A DNA stretch of 64,000 nt from Roseburia sp. Lineage in GTDB: Bacteria > Bacteroidota > Bacteroidia > Bacteroidales > Bacteroidaceae. The stretch covers positions 20,995 to 84,994 of the forward strand of contig JAMPEL010000007.1 of assembly GCA_023665185.1 (NCBI GenBank), in the 5' to 3' direction. Below, one piece after another: positions 52,049-61,958 of this stretch. The notes under the pieces were generated by a model. It saw only the letters and a list, made by a program, of their open reading frames with translations. It did not search any database and was not told the DNA's origin. The first letter of the stretch is position 1, and each line of letters begins with the position of its first letter. The position numbers were made by a program, and so were the translations under genes.

Positions 52049-54352
52049 ATGAAGTATTTGGTAGTAATATTGAGTTTGTGCTTGTCTCTGGTATCAGAGG
52101 CTCAGACATACGAATGGAGTTCATTGCCTTTTGGCGGAGCCGGATTTGTTTCCGGATTGGTGACATGCCCTCAGGAAAAGGGGCTGATGTATGCGCGTAC
52201 AGATGTCGGGGGCGCATACAGATGGAATCCGGAGGATGAATCGTGGATTCCGATAACAGATTTCCTGCCAGAAAGCAAAGCGGGGCTGTTGGGAATAGAG
52301 AGTCTGGCCATAGATCCTTCATCTCCTAACAAGCTGTACTTGTATTGCGGCACATCATATTTTAATAATGGTCTTAGCGCAATTCTGTATTCAGAGGATT
52401 ATGGCGACACTTTTAAGCAAATAGCGACAGTGACTGGTTTGTTTCCGGCGCATGGCAATGATTATGGCCGCCAGAGTGGAGAACGGCTCGCTGTATGTCC
52501 GGAAAATGGAAATGTATTGTTGTGTGGTTCCAGAACACGCGGAATGTGGAAGTCGGAGAATGCAGGCAAGACATGGAAACGTATGGCAGTTGCCACATTT
52601 GTGAATGACAGGAAAGTGGCTTTTGTACAGTATGCAGACAGTGCAAAAGTAGTGGCAGGCATTTTAAATAGAGGTGAGAATAATTTGTTTCTCTCTGAAG
52701 ATGGTGGCGAGACATGGAAGGCATTAGAAGGACAGCGTACAGATTATATGCCCAATCGTTGCCGTGTGTCCGCCGATGGGAATACACTGTATGTGACTTA
52801 TAGCGACAGTGAGGGTCCAAGCACAGGAGGTTCAGGTGCCTTGATGAAACTGGATTTCTTGACTGGTTTATGGACAGACATATCACCGCAACCTGTTTCA
52901 TTTGGTGATATATCTGTAGCCCAGGATAATCCGGATCATTTGATGGCTGTGTCAATGGGCCTGTGGTGGGGACAGTATTGGGCGACTTCCGTAACCACAT
53001 GGGGTGATCAGATATGGATTTCAAAGAATGGAGGGAAGACATGGACGAATCTGATGGAGAACGGACGTGCGACATATAGCGAGAAGAAAGTGAAGTGGAT
53101 GAGCACTTCGTGCCAGCTGCATTGGTGCGGGTGTGCGCAGATGGACCCTTTTGACAGCTCACGCGCTTATTTCACATCGGGAAACGGAATAGTATCCACA
53201 GCCAATCTGTGGGCAGGCAAGCCCCGGTTCAGTATGTGTGTGACAGGACTGGAAGAAACTGTTCCTTTGAGTATTGTGAGTGTAAAAGACGCTCCCCTTG
53301 CTGTTACACTGGGTGATTATGACGGCTGTCTTTATTCAGACATATCGGAATATCAGAAGCGTTTTTCTCCTTCGATGGGTACTACAGCGGCTATTGCTGT
53401 CGCGGGGAACAATCCCCGGATAATGCTTCGGGCAGCGAGTGACTTGTATTATAGTTCCAATATGGGAGTGTCGTGGGTGAAGAAGAATATGCCTGTCAAT
53501 GGAGTCGGTCTCTCACACTGCGCTGTTTCTGCTGATGGAAACATATTAGTAGTGACTCCTTCGGGAATGGTCCCTTACTATTCGGTGGATAGTGGAAAAA
53601 CATGGACTGAACTGTCCGGAGCGCCATCAGGAACAGCAATCTTTGCAGATCCTGTGAATGATTATACATTTTATGGTATGAGTGGAAATACATTCTACAT
53701 GCATTTTCTCGATATTGCATCCGGTACGGTTATGACAAAGACGAAAACCGTTGCAAATGTGACAGGACGGATGTGTGTGGTTGGCGGTATGGCAGGTGAA
53801 GTATGGTTGCCAAAGGGTACGAATGGACTTGCGCATCTGAGCGGGTGTGATACAGGAACACCTTCAGTAAAGAATGTGGCAATGAATTTATGTACTTGTG
53901 TGGGGGTTGGGAAGCCTCAAAAAGAAGGAGACTATCCGTCGATTTACATTTGGGGCAGAAAAACCGCATCGCAAAAAACAGGGCTTTACCGTAGTGATAA
54001 TACAGGAAGCAAATGGGAGCGTATCAATGATGAATTGCATCAGTTTGGAGGTCCGGGAAATGCTCAGATTGTAACGGGAGACATGAACGAGTATGGCCGT
54101 GTCTATATGTCAAGCGTTGGCAGAGGAGTGATTACCGGCAAACTGATTGTGCCTGAAGTTGATGGTATTGAACAAATTGAAGAAGACGGCTTCCTGCCTG
54201 CTGTTGCGGACAATGCTTGTGCCATTTATAATATGGGCGGTACGATGCTTTATCAAGGACGTATGGCTTCTTTGCATTCTGTTTGTGCGTCTCTTCCATC
54301 GGGAATCTATATAATAAAAAGTAATGACAAGAGCATTAAGATAAGGAAATGA
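52049..54352 (+). CDS. GH74 xyloglucanase with T9SS-type C-terminal tail
   Basis: The product has 767 residues from the ATG at 52049. A signal peptide (MKYLVVILSLCLSLVSEAQ) precedes two seven-bladed propellers with BNR/sortilin-type repeats: YARTDVGGAYRWNPEDESWIP, ILYSEDYGDTFKQI, MWKSENAGKTWKRM, IWISKNGGKTWTNL. The opening and the GMWKSENAGKTW-type blocks are typical of GH74 endo-xyloglucanases. The last 60 residues (CAIYNMGGTMLYQGRM ... LPSGIYIIKSNDKSIKIRK) match a type IX secretion C-terminal domain. The enzyme is thus likely surface-anchored and makes the first cut in xyloglucan. It ends with a 4-bp overlap onto the GH31 gene. Confidence 0.85.
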   Translation: MKYLVVILSLCLSLVSEAQTYEWSSLPFGGAGFVSGLVTCPQEKGLMYARTDVGGAYRWNPEDESWIPITDFLPESKAGLLGIESLAIDPSSPNKLYLYCGTSYFNNGLSAILYSEDYGDTFKQIATVTGLFPAHGNDYGRQSGERLAVCPENGNVLLCGSRTRGMWKSENAGKTWKRMAVATFVNDRKVAFVQYADSAKVVAGILNRGENNLFLSEDGGETWKALEGQRTDYMPNRCRVSADGNTLYVTYSDSEGPSTGGSGALMKLDFLTGLWTDISPQPVSFGDISVAQDNPDHLMAVSMGLWWGQYWATSVTTWGDQIWISKNGGKTWTNLMENGRATYSEKKVKWMSTSCQLHWCGCAQMDPFDSSRAYFTSGNGIVSTANLWAGKPRFSMCVTGLEETVPLSIVSVKDAPLAVTLGDYDGCLYSDISEYQKRFSPSMGTTAAIAVAGNNPRIMLRAASDLYYSSNMGVSWVKKNMPVNGVGLSHCAVSADGNILVVTPSGMVPYYSVDSGKTWTELSGAPSGTAIFADPVNDYTFYGMSGNTFYMHFLDIASGTVMTKTKTVANVTGRMCVVGGMAGEVWLPKGTNGLAHLSGCDTGTPSVKNVAMNLCTCVGVGKPQKEGDYPSIYIWGRKTASQKTGLYRSDNTGSKWERINDELHQFGGPGNAQIVTGDMNEYGRVYMSSVGRGVITGKLIVPEVDGIEQIEEDGFLPAVADNACAIYNMGGTMLYQGRMASLHSVCASLPSGIYIIKSNDKSIKIRK

Positions 54353-57300
54353 AAGCATTTGTTTTACGTATGATGTTGGCGATAGCCTCATTATCGGTTT
54401 GCCTGTCTTTGTCTGCTGTCGGTCAGGTGACAATAAGCGACAGAGGAATTGTGGTTGTTCCGGATTCTTCCGGCAAGGGGTTTCCGCAGCTGGTTCGTAT
54501 ACAGGTATGGGGAGAAAAGATTTTTCGGGTAAGTGCGACAGCAGAAAAGGATTTTGCTGACGGACAAAGTCTTGTTGTGATTCCACAGAGTGCAACTGTG
54601 AAGTTTGCCGTGAAAGAGAAGAACGGCATAGTGACTATCTCTACGGATAGTGTACAGGCACATGTCAGAATCTCTACAGGTGAAGTGTGGTTTGTCAGCT
54701 CAGACGGCAAGCGCTACGTATCGGAACAGACAGGTGGAGGAAAGATGTTCTCGCCTTATAAGGTATCACAGATGTCGGTAGATGGAGCTATAAAACAGTA
54801 TGAGGGATGGACAACCAGCCTTGTTTTTGAGTCGTCGGATGATGAGGCTTTTTATGGACTTGGGCAACATCAAGCAGATGAGTGGAACTTCAAGGGAAGA
54901 AATGAAGAACTGTTTCAATATAACACAAAAGTAAGTGTTCCTTTTGTTGTTTCAAGTAGAAACTACGGAATCTTGCTTGATAATTATTCTCTTTGCCGTT
55001 TTGGGAATCCCAAAGGATATAGCCAGATTAATGAAATCTTTAATCTGTATGACAAAGACGGTAATGCCGGAGCTTTGACTGGTATATACAATGCCCCGGA
55101 TGAAAAGACGCTGATTACACATGAAGAGAGTCTTTATTATGAGGACATAAAGACAACAAAGAATCTTCCTGATTTTCCTCTGCATAAAGCAAATGTTGTG
55201 TATGAAGGATATATAGAGCCTAAGCAGACGGGCGAATACCGCTTTTGCCATTATTATTCCGGATACCAGCGGATATTTATTGATGGACAATCCGTATATA
55301 GAGAAGACTTGTCTGGATCAGGAAAGGAGGAACAAACCGTATGGCGTACGGCATGGAATCCTAATACACGCAAATTCAATATGAAACTTGAGGCAGGAAA
55401 GAAATACAGATTTAGATTGGAATGGACACCTGATGGAGGTGAAGCATATTGCGGGCTTCGTGCCTATGCTCCGGTTGCAGAGGAACAGCAAAAAAAGTTG
55501 TCGTTATGGAGTGAGATGGGTAAGCAGCTGGATTATTACTTTATGGCAGGCAACAACATCGATGAAGTAATCAAGGGGTATCGTACATTGACAGGAAAGG
55601 CACCTATCATGCCTGATTGGTTGTTTGGATTCTGGCAGAGCCGTGAACGTTACAAGACACAGGATGAGATTGTAGATGCTTTGGCAGAATTTCGCAAACG
55701 AAGATTACCCATTGACAATATTGTAATGGACTGGAATTATTGGAAACCGGATGAGTGGGGAGCTTTCACATTTGACTCTACCCGCTTCTCCAACCCACAG
55801 AGGATGGTGGATGACATTCATGACATGCATGCCAGAATCATGATTTCATGTTGGCCCAAATATTATTTGACTGTTGATAATTATAAAGAGCTTAGTGAAA
55901 GAGGCATGACTTATCAGCAATCTGTCAAAGATTCGCTGTATGACTGGTTAGGATACAAGTATGCCTTCTACGATGCCTATGACAAGGAGGCAAGAAGAAT
56001 ATTTTGGCGGCAGCTATATGAGCGTCTTGGGGTTATGGGAATAGACGCATGGTGGATGGATGCTTCGGAGCCTAATATTCGTGACTGTACAGACATGGAA
56101 TATCGGAAGCTATTGTGCGGACCCACCAAACTGGGAGCCTCTGACGAATACTTCAATGCTTATTCCATAGTGAATGCCGAGGCCATATATGACGGACAGA
56201 GAGGGTATGAGACAGCCGTAGAGAAATATAATATCTCTTCTTTGGACAGCAAAAAGCTGTATGATGTGGCAAAATGGAATACAGACGGGTATGGTACAGT
56301 GTTCTCACCGGAAAACAAACGTGCGTTTCTCCTTACTCGTAACGGATTTGCCTCAGAGCAACGTTATTCTACTGCGACATGGTCGGGAGATATAGGCACA
56401 CGCTGGGAAGATATGAAGGCACAGATTACCGCCGGACTTAACTTTTCTATCTCCGGCATCCCGTTTTGGAGTCAGGATATTGGCGGATTCTCTGTAGAGA
56501 AACGTTTTGAGGCAGCACAACGTGAATTTGAGCTTACAGGAAAAGAAAATGAGGACATGAGGGAGTGGCGCGAACTTAATGTACGCTGGCATCAGTTTGG
56601 AGTATGGACACCAATATATCGTGCTCATGGACAATATCCTTATCGCGAGCCGTGGAATATTTCTCCAGAAGGCACTCCTGCATACAACATCATTAAAAAT
56701 AATCTGGAGCGACGTTACCGTCTTATGCCGTATCTCTATTCTTTGGCTTCGCAAGTATATTTTAATGATTATACCCTTATGCGTCCGTTAGTCATGGATT
56801 TCAACGGAGATGACAAAATACTGAATATAGGCTATCAGTATATGTTCGGTCCTGCATTCATGATTTGCCCCGTATATCAGTATAAGGCTCGCAGTCGTGA
56901 GGTGTATTTCCCAAAAGGCTATTCATGGTATGATTTTTATACAGGAGAGATGGTGTCTGAAGGTGGTGAATCTAAGACGGTAAAAGCTCCATATACTCAT
57001 ATTCCAGTTTATGTCCGTAGTGGCAGTATAGTTCCTTTTGGTCCTGATTTGGAATATGTAGGGCAGCATAAGGCCGAGAATATCCGTCTGTTTGTTTATG
57101 CAGGTAAGGATGGAGAATTTACTTTGTATGAGGATGAGGGCATTAACTATGGATATGAAGCCGGCAGATACGCTATGATTAAGTTTGATTATGACGACAA
57201 AAAAAACACATTGACAATAAGCAAACGTAAAGGTTCATTTCCGGGAATGCTACAGAAACGCACATTTACAATCATCAAGGTTGATCGGAACACTCCTGTT

Positions 57301-57369
57301 GGAGAACTGCATGAGAATGCCGGCAAAAGCATTGAGTATAATGGAAAGAAACAGATTATTAAACTCTAA
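54349..57369 (+). CDS. GH31 alpha-xylosidase with PA14 insert
   Basis: The product has 1006 residues. An N-terminal GH31 domain contains YGLGQHQADEWNFKGR and is interrupted by a PA14 module (about 275-380; GYIEPKQTGEYRFCHYYSGYQRIFIDGQ). The barrel holds the catalytic nucleophile Asp571 in WWMDASEPNIRD and an acid/base Asp in the WSGDIGTRWEDM block, with later beta-sandwich domains. The PA14 insert and cluster context match the alpha-xylosidases of Bacteroides xyloglucan loci that remove terminal xylose from oligosaccharides. A signal peptide (MMLAIASLSVCLSLSAVGQ) suggests periplasm or surface. Confidence 0.9.
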   Translation: MKAFVLRMMLAIASLSVCLSLSAVGQVTISDRGIVVVPDSSGKGFPQLVRIQVWGEKIFRVSATAEKDFADGQSLVVIPQSATVKFAVKEKNGIVTISTDSVQAHVRISTGEVWFVSSDGKRYVSEQTGGGKMFSPYKVSQMSVDGAIKQYEGWTTSLVFESSDDEAFYGLGQHQADEWNFKGRNEELFQYNTKVSVPFVVSSRNYGILLDNYSLCRFGNPKGYSQINEIFNLYDKDGNAGALTGIYNAPDEKTLITHEESLYYEDIKTTKNLPDFPLHKANVVYEGYIEPKQTGEYRFCHYYSGYQRIFIDGQSVYREDLSGSGKEEQTVWRTAWNPNTRKFNMKLEAGKKYRFRLEWTPDGGEAYCGLRAYAPVAEEQQKKLSLWSEMGKQLDYYFMAGNNIDEVIKGYRTLTGKAPIMPDWLFGFWQSRERYKTQDEIVDALAEFRKRRLPIDNIVMDWNYWKPDEWGAFTFDSTRFSNPQRMVDDIHDMHARIMISCWPKYYLTVDNYKELSERGMTYQQSVKDSLYDWLGYKYAFYDAYDKEARRIFWRQLYERLGVMGIDAWWMDASEPNIRDCTDMEYRKLLCGPTKLGASDEYFNAYSIVNAEAIYDGQRGYETAVEKYNISSLDSKKLYDVAKWNTDGYGTVFSPENKRAFLLTRNGFASEQRYSTATWSGDIGTRWEDMKAQITAGLNFSISGIPFWSQDIGGFSVEKRFEAAQREFELTGKENEDMREWRELNVRWHQFGVWTPIYRAHGQYPYREPWNISPEGTPAYNIIKNNLERRYRLMPYLYSLASQVYFNDYTLMRPLVMDFNGDDKILNIGYQYMFGPAFMICPVYQYKARSREVYFPKGYSWYDFYTGEMVSEGGESKTVKAPYTHIPVYVRSGSIVPFGPDLEYVGQHKAENIRLFVYAGKDGEFTLYEDEGINYGYEAGRYAMIKFDYDDKKNTLTISKRKGSFPGMLQKRTFTIIKVDRNTPVGELHENAGKSIEYNGKKQIIKL

Positions 57370-57383
57370 TTTGAAGAAAGAAA

Positions 57384-59759
57384 ATGAATTTGGTTAGAAG
57401 CCTTGTGCTAATTATATTTTGGGGAATGACAACACTGTCGTTTGCACAACGGGAACATGTGTCGTTTGACAAGGACTGGTTGTTTTGTCTGGGAGACGCC
57501 TCCTCACCGGAGAAGGATTTTGGTTGCGGAACAGAATATTTCAATTATCTTACCAAAGCAAACTCTATACATAACAAGGGACCTTACACACTAAGATTTG
57601 ATGCAGCGGCATACGATAAGGAAACCGGGCAGGCACACCAATGGAAAACTGTGGACCTGCCTCATGATTGGGTTGTAGATCTTGGATTCGCTCCCAAAGC
57701 CAGCCATTCGCATGGATATAAAACGGTCGGATATCAATATCCTGAATATAGTGTGGGATGGTATCGGAAAATATTCATAATGCCTGTAGAAGATAAAGGA
57801 AAACATATAGAGCTGCAATTTGACGGAATCTTCCGTAATTCGAGAATATGGGTCAATGGTTTTTATCTTGGAGGTGAGGAGAGCGGTTATACTTCTGCCA
57901 CCTATGATATTTCCGAGTATTTGAATTACGGTGATTCAAATGTAGTGTGTGTGCGTGCCGACGCCACTCTGGAAGAAGGCTGGTTCTACGAGGGTGCAGG
58001 CATTTACCGACATGTTTGGATGAACAAGACAAATCCAGTCCATGTAAAAACATGGGGGACATTTGTGTATTCCGAACTGGAGTATCCGTTCAGTTCTGCT
58101 ATTCTGCATATTGCCACTGAAGTTATGGATAACATTATTCCGGCAACGGGTTATACTCTTTGTCATACACTATATGATGCAGACGGGAATGAAGTGGCAA
58201 TGACCGCCAGTGATACAATGGTGGTTGAGCATCCGCATCTATGGAGTTGTGACACTCCTTATTTGTATAAACTGAGAACGGACGTATCTGTTGAGAATAA
58301 GGTGGTGGATTCCTATATCACTCCTGTAGGAATCAGACATATTGCCTTCGACAAAGACGCAGGATTCTTGCTGAATGGCAAGGCTGTAAAGTTGAAAGGG
58401 GTGAATCTTCATCAGGATCATGCGGGAGTAGGCAGTGGTATGCCTGACGGGTTGCAGGAATGGAGGCTTCGTGAACTGAAGAAATATGGTGTGAATGCTT
58501 ATCGCTCATCTCATAATCCGGCAACACCTGAAACATTGGACGCTTGTGACCGTTTGGGCATTTTGGTGATTGACGAGAATCGTCTGTCAGGAGTGAACCA
58601 ATATCAGAAACATGTTTTGGGTAGTATGGTGAGACGCGATCGCAACCATCCCTCTGTCATTCTTTGGAGTATAGCAAATGAAGAATGGGGAATAGAGTGG
58701 AATGAACAAGGAGAGCGTTTGGCTGCGTCAATGCAAAGCTATGTTCATTTTCTTGACCCGTCACGAAAAGTGACCGTAGCGTCAAGCAGTGGTCCGAATA
58801 TTCTGATTCCGGTCGATGTGGCAGGCTACAATTATATTATGCAGAATCCTGTTGACGAACATCGTCTGCACTATCCGGAACGCTGCGCCATCGGTACAGA
58901 AGAAATAACGGGGGTCGGTACGCGAGGTGTCTATTTTGACGATGTGGAAAAAGGACATATAGCGGCTCTTAACCGAACTCCGGAGGGTGAGGACAGTTTG
59001 TTCAACAGGATTGAGCGTGGCTGGAAGTTTTATCATGAACGTCCGTGGCTTGGAGGCATGTTTTATTGGACAGGATTTGATTATCGCGGAGAACCTAATC
59101 CGTTGTCCTATCCGGCTACCGGTTCGGAACGAGGAGTGTTGGATTATTGTGGATTTCCTAAAGATGAGGCTTTTTATCTAAAGGCTTGGTGGACAGACAC
59201 ACCTGTTCTTCATATTCTTCCGCATTGGAATCTGCAAGGGCATGAGGGTGAGAATGTAGATATTTGGGTATACAGTAATTGTGAAGAGGTGGAACTTACT
59301 GTAAACGGGGAAAAATTGGGACGTCAGCCGATGCCTCGTGACGGACATCTGTCATGGCATACCGTATATCAGCCGGGATATATTCAGGCCGTGGGCTACA
59401 ACAAAGGAAAGAGAGTGATGAAAGAGCGTGTTGAGACCGCTGGTATCGCTCAACAAATCGAGGCTGTTGTAGATAAAGTAGGCGACATTGCCGTAGTTAA
59501 TATTTGGCTTAGAGATAAAAAGTGGTGTTTTGTCCCGGATGCTTGTGAGGATATACAAATCTCCGTCAGCGACGGAGTCCGGATATTGGGTGTGGGCAAT
59601 GGTGATCCTGCTTACCAAGACACTGAGCGGCCTGTAACGCAAGACACTTCCGACTATCATGTCCGGACTTTCAATGGATGCGCGCAAGTTTTATTGCAGG
59701 GAACTGGTGAAGTCACCTTGTCTGGCGACAAAATGAAAAGTATCAAGAAGCGGTTCTGA
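57384..59759 (+). CDS. GH2 beta-galactosidase-like enzyme
   Basis: The product has 791 residues and a signal peptide (SLVLIIFWGMTTLSFAQ). The domains are: sugar-binding (about 75-200; LPHDWVVDLGF, SVGWYRKIF, IWVNGFYLGG), immunoglobulin-like, barrel with acid/base Glu433 in ILWSIANEEWG and a probable nucleophile Glu in AIGTEEITGVG, then C-terminal beta-sandwiches. In xyloglucan loci GH2 removes beta-galactose from the xylose side chains. Last gene of the plus-strand operon, 14 nt after the GH31 gene. Confidence 0.88.
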   Translation: MNLVRSLVLIIFWGMTTLSFAQREHVSFDKDWLFCLGDASSPEKDFGCGTEYFNYLTKANSIHNKGPYTLRFDAAAYDKETGQAHQWKTVDLPHDWVVDLGFAPKASHSHGYKTVGYQYPEYSVGWYRKIFIMPVEDKGKHIELQFDGIFRNSRIWVNGFYLGGEESGYTSATYDISEYLNYGDSNVVCVRADATLEEGWFYEGAGIYRHVWMNKTNPVHVKTWGTFVYSELEYPFSSAILHIATEVMDNIIPATGYTLCHTLYDADGNEVAMTASDTMVVEHPHLWSCDTPYLYKLRTDVSVENKVVDSYITPVGIRHIAFDKDAGFLLNGKAVKLKGVNLHQDHAGVGSGMPDGLQEWRLRELKKYGVNAYRSSHNPATPETLDACDRLGILVIDENRLSGVNQYQKHVLGSMVRRDRNHPSVILWSIANEEWGIEWNEQGERLAASMQSYVHFLDPSRKVTVASSSGPNILIPVDVAGYNYIMQNPVDEHRLHYPERCAIGTEEITGVGTRGVYFDDVEKGHIAALNRTPEGEDSLFNRIERGWKFYHERPWLGGMFYWTGFDYRGEPNPLSYPATGSERGVLDYCGFPKDEAFYLKAWWTDTPVLHILPHWNLQGHEGENVDIWVYSNCEEVELTVNGEKLGRQPMPRDGHLSWHTVYQPGYIQAVGYNKGKRVMKERVETAGIAQQIEAVVDKVGDIAVVNIWLRDKKWCFVPDACEDIQISVSDGVRILGVGNGDPAYQDTERPVTQDTSDYHVRTFNGCAQVLLQGTGEVTLSGDKMKSIKKRF

Positions 59760-59915
59760 TTTCATCCCAATGGTGATTCTCCGTACTGCGGTTTCTAAAA
59801 TCCGCAGTGTGAACTTGAAGAAGTCTGCATGCTCTTAGGTGTATTTATGGTGTACTGTCTTCTGAGTCGCCATGTATGTAAACAATACCGTCCCTTCAAA
59901 ACCAAGATTAATATG

Positions 59916-59955
59916 GAAGATATGAGGCGGCAAGTATGCCAATCCTCATATCTTC
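59916..59955. terminator. Hairpin between convergent glycosidase operons
   Basis: GAAGATATGAGG and CCTCATATCTTC form a perfect 12-bp stem with a 16-nt loop, between GH2 (plus) and GH29 (minus). A smaller stem (ACTGCGG/CCGCAGT) lies near 59787-59809. Confidence 0.65.
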
Positions 59956-60016
59956 ACGATACACAACAAAAATATTTAGGTTACATAATAACACTTGTGG
60001 ATGTTTCCGGCATGAA

Positions 60017-61888
60017 TCAGATTTTATTTAACTCCACGGCTATAATCGTAATATCGTCTTTGTTGGGTGTGAATCCACTAAGCGTGATACTTTGGTGTCT
60101 CTGACTCACTTTTACAGGAAGCCTGCCTTCCACAAGATATGCCTTGCGCGCTTTGACACCTTTGTTCACCTGCGGTAAAGTGAATGTGCTGTCAGTGTAT
60201 CCACCGAGAAGATACACATATATGATATTGTCTTTGTAAGTGAACCCGTATTGACCGTCCACAGGTTGCCACGGACCACCACGTGTGCCGTATATTGCCT
60301 GCGCGTTCTCTTTTGTCCATTTGCCAAAATCGCGCAGACGTTCTTCAATAAGATGCGGGACATTGCCGTGTCTGTCAGGACCGATGTTGACAAGAAAGCA
60401 CATGTCTCGAACCATACAGTCGGAACAGATTCTCTTGATGTCTTTCAATGAGCGTACCTTCTGCGGTTCCTCGGCATCTTTGCTGTATCCCCATCCAGAT
60501 GTCAGTGACATACATTTCTCCACCACTCCTTTTCGTATAGGTCCTTTCACTTCGCTGCCGCCCTCTTCACATGTATAGTCTCCAATCCAGCCGCTACGTG
60601 GGTTTACCACAATATCCGGCTGAAACTGCCGCACCATACCCATAAGTCCAAGTACATTCCCTGCGCCGTCTTTGGTCTGGAATATTGGATTAATCTTCCA
60701 TTCATTTCCTTCGTCCATATATAGTCCTGATTCCCAAAATGGAGCGGCATCCGCATCGCTGCCACGCTGTGACAGCCAGCCTCCGTCCCAAAACAACTGG
60801 TCAATCTTGCCATAGTTTGTCATCAGCTCACGCACCTGACAATATAACTCTTCTTTCATCTTGCGGGCATCTTCCTTATGCCATTCAGCTGTGGTATAGC
60901 CGAATTTGTTCGGCTTGCAGTCTGTGCCGTTAATGTCGTAATATCCTGGATGCATCCAGTTGATGAGCGTTTTATAAAGTCCTACCTTCAATCCGGCTTC
61001 GCGGCAGGCCTCTACATACTCGCGCACAAAATCCCTGTTATGTGTTTGTTTGCTGGTGAAAGCATCCATATAGTGGCTCTCAAACAAAGCGTAGCCATCG
61101 TGATGCTGGGTCACCATATTCATATACTTCATGCCGGCATCTTTGGCAAGCCCTACCCATTTCCGGGCATCAAACTCACTTGCATCGAAATACATGTCTC
61201 CAGATTCAGGATATGCAAGTTTCCTGTATTCATCAATACTGATTCCCTTGTTCTCCATATACCATTCTCCCTGTGCAGGACCGGCATACAGTCCCCAATG
61301 GATGAACATGCCGAGCCGACACTCACGCATCCATTCAATTTTCTCATCAGGCTGCATACTCACACCCATGTCTGTCTGTACATTTCTTACCGGCAAATCG
61401 TGCTCTTTTTGAGATTCCTGTTCCTTGAATGCGCCGGTTCTTGTAATGACAATCTCATCAGCCCAAGCATGGGAACCATTCTGGTGTTCATCAAAAATGA
61501 TTTGCAGACATACGGATTTCTGTCCTTCCGATGTGCGGAATGACTCTTTCACTTCTGTCCATGCAGGCTTTGCCGAGGAAATGCTTATATTATTCTTGCC
61601 CAATCCCTCTGTTTGTAAAGCAACGTTGTCCGCTCCGCTTTCCGTACGCAACATGGCTCTTAACTCATATATGGACGAAGGTTGAAGGTCGATATTCACC
61701 TCTACAACTGTTCCTTTCTCCAGTTGTAGTGCTTTTCCTTTGAATGCCTGTACTTCTGTCAGAGCGGCATCTCCTTTTTTTGTATTCCATCTCATATTGC
61801 CGTCGAAATTGTCAGTATAGCTCTGGGCGCATATTATATTAGCCGACAAAGCTGTTAGCATCATAGCTATAATGTGTCTTTTTTTCAT
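60017..61888 (-). CDS. GH29 alpha-L-fucosidase with N-terminal binding domain
   Basis: The product has 623 residues from the ATG at about 61888; the GTG at 61930 is less likely. Signal peptide (HIIAMMLTALSANIICAQ), then a beta-sandwich domain of about 140 residues that resembles a carbohydrate-binding module. The GH29 barrel follows: CRLGMFIHWGLYAGPAQGEWYM, MKYMNMVTQHHDGYALF and the nucleophile Asp in KIDQLFWDGGW. A C-terminal beta-sandwich ends the protein. It probably removes fucose from fucosylated xyloglucan side chains, fitting the neighbouring cluster. It is 70 nt downstream of the hydrolase gene on the same strand. Confidence 0.88.
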   Translation of the reverse strand: MKKRHIIAMMLTALSANIICAQSYTDNFDGNMRWNTKKGDAALTEVQAFKGKALQLEKGTVVEVNIDLQPSSIYELRAMLRTESGADNVALQTEGLGKNNISISSAKPAWTEVKESFRTSEGQKSVCLQIIFDEHQNGSHAWADEIVITRTGAFKEQESQKEHDLPVRNVQTDMGVSMQPDEKIEWMRECRLGMFIHWGLYAGPAQGEWYMENKGISIDEYRKLAYPESGDMYFDASEFDARKWVGLAKDAGMKYMNMVTQHHDGYALFESHYMDAFTSKQTHNRDFVREYVEACREAGLKVGLYKTLINWMHPGYYDINGTDCKPNKFGYTTAEWHKEDARKMKEELYCQVRELMTNYGKIDQLFWDGGWLSQRGSDADAAPFWESGLYMDEGNEWKINPIFQTKDGAGNVLGLMGMVRQFQPDIVVNPRSGWIGDYTCEEGGSEVKGPIRKGVVEKCMSLTSGWGYSKDAEEPQKVRSLKDIKRICSDCMVRDMCFLVNIGPDRHGNVPHLIEERLRDFGKWTKENAQAIYGTRGGPWQPVDGQYGFTYKDNIIYVYLLGGYTDSTFTLPQVNKGVKARKAYLVEGRLPVKVSQRHQSITLSGFTPNKDDITIIAVELNKI

Positions 61889-61958
61889 GTGCGTTATTTG
61901 TTGATAGTAGCAAGTTTTCATTCCGTACACTTGGCAACAGAACTACAAATACATTTCC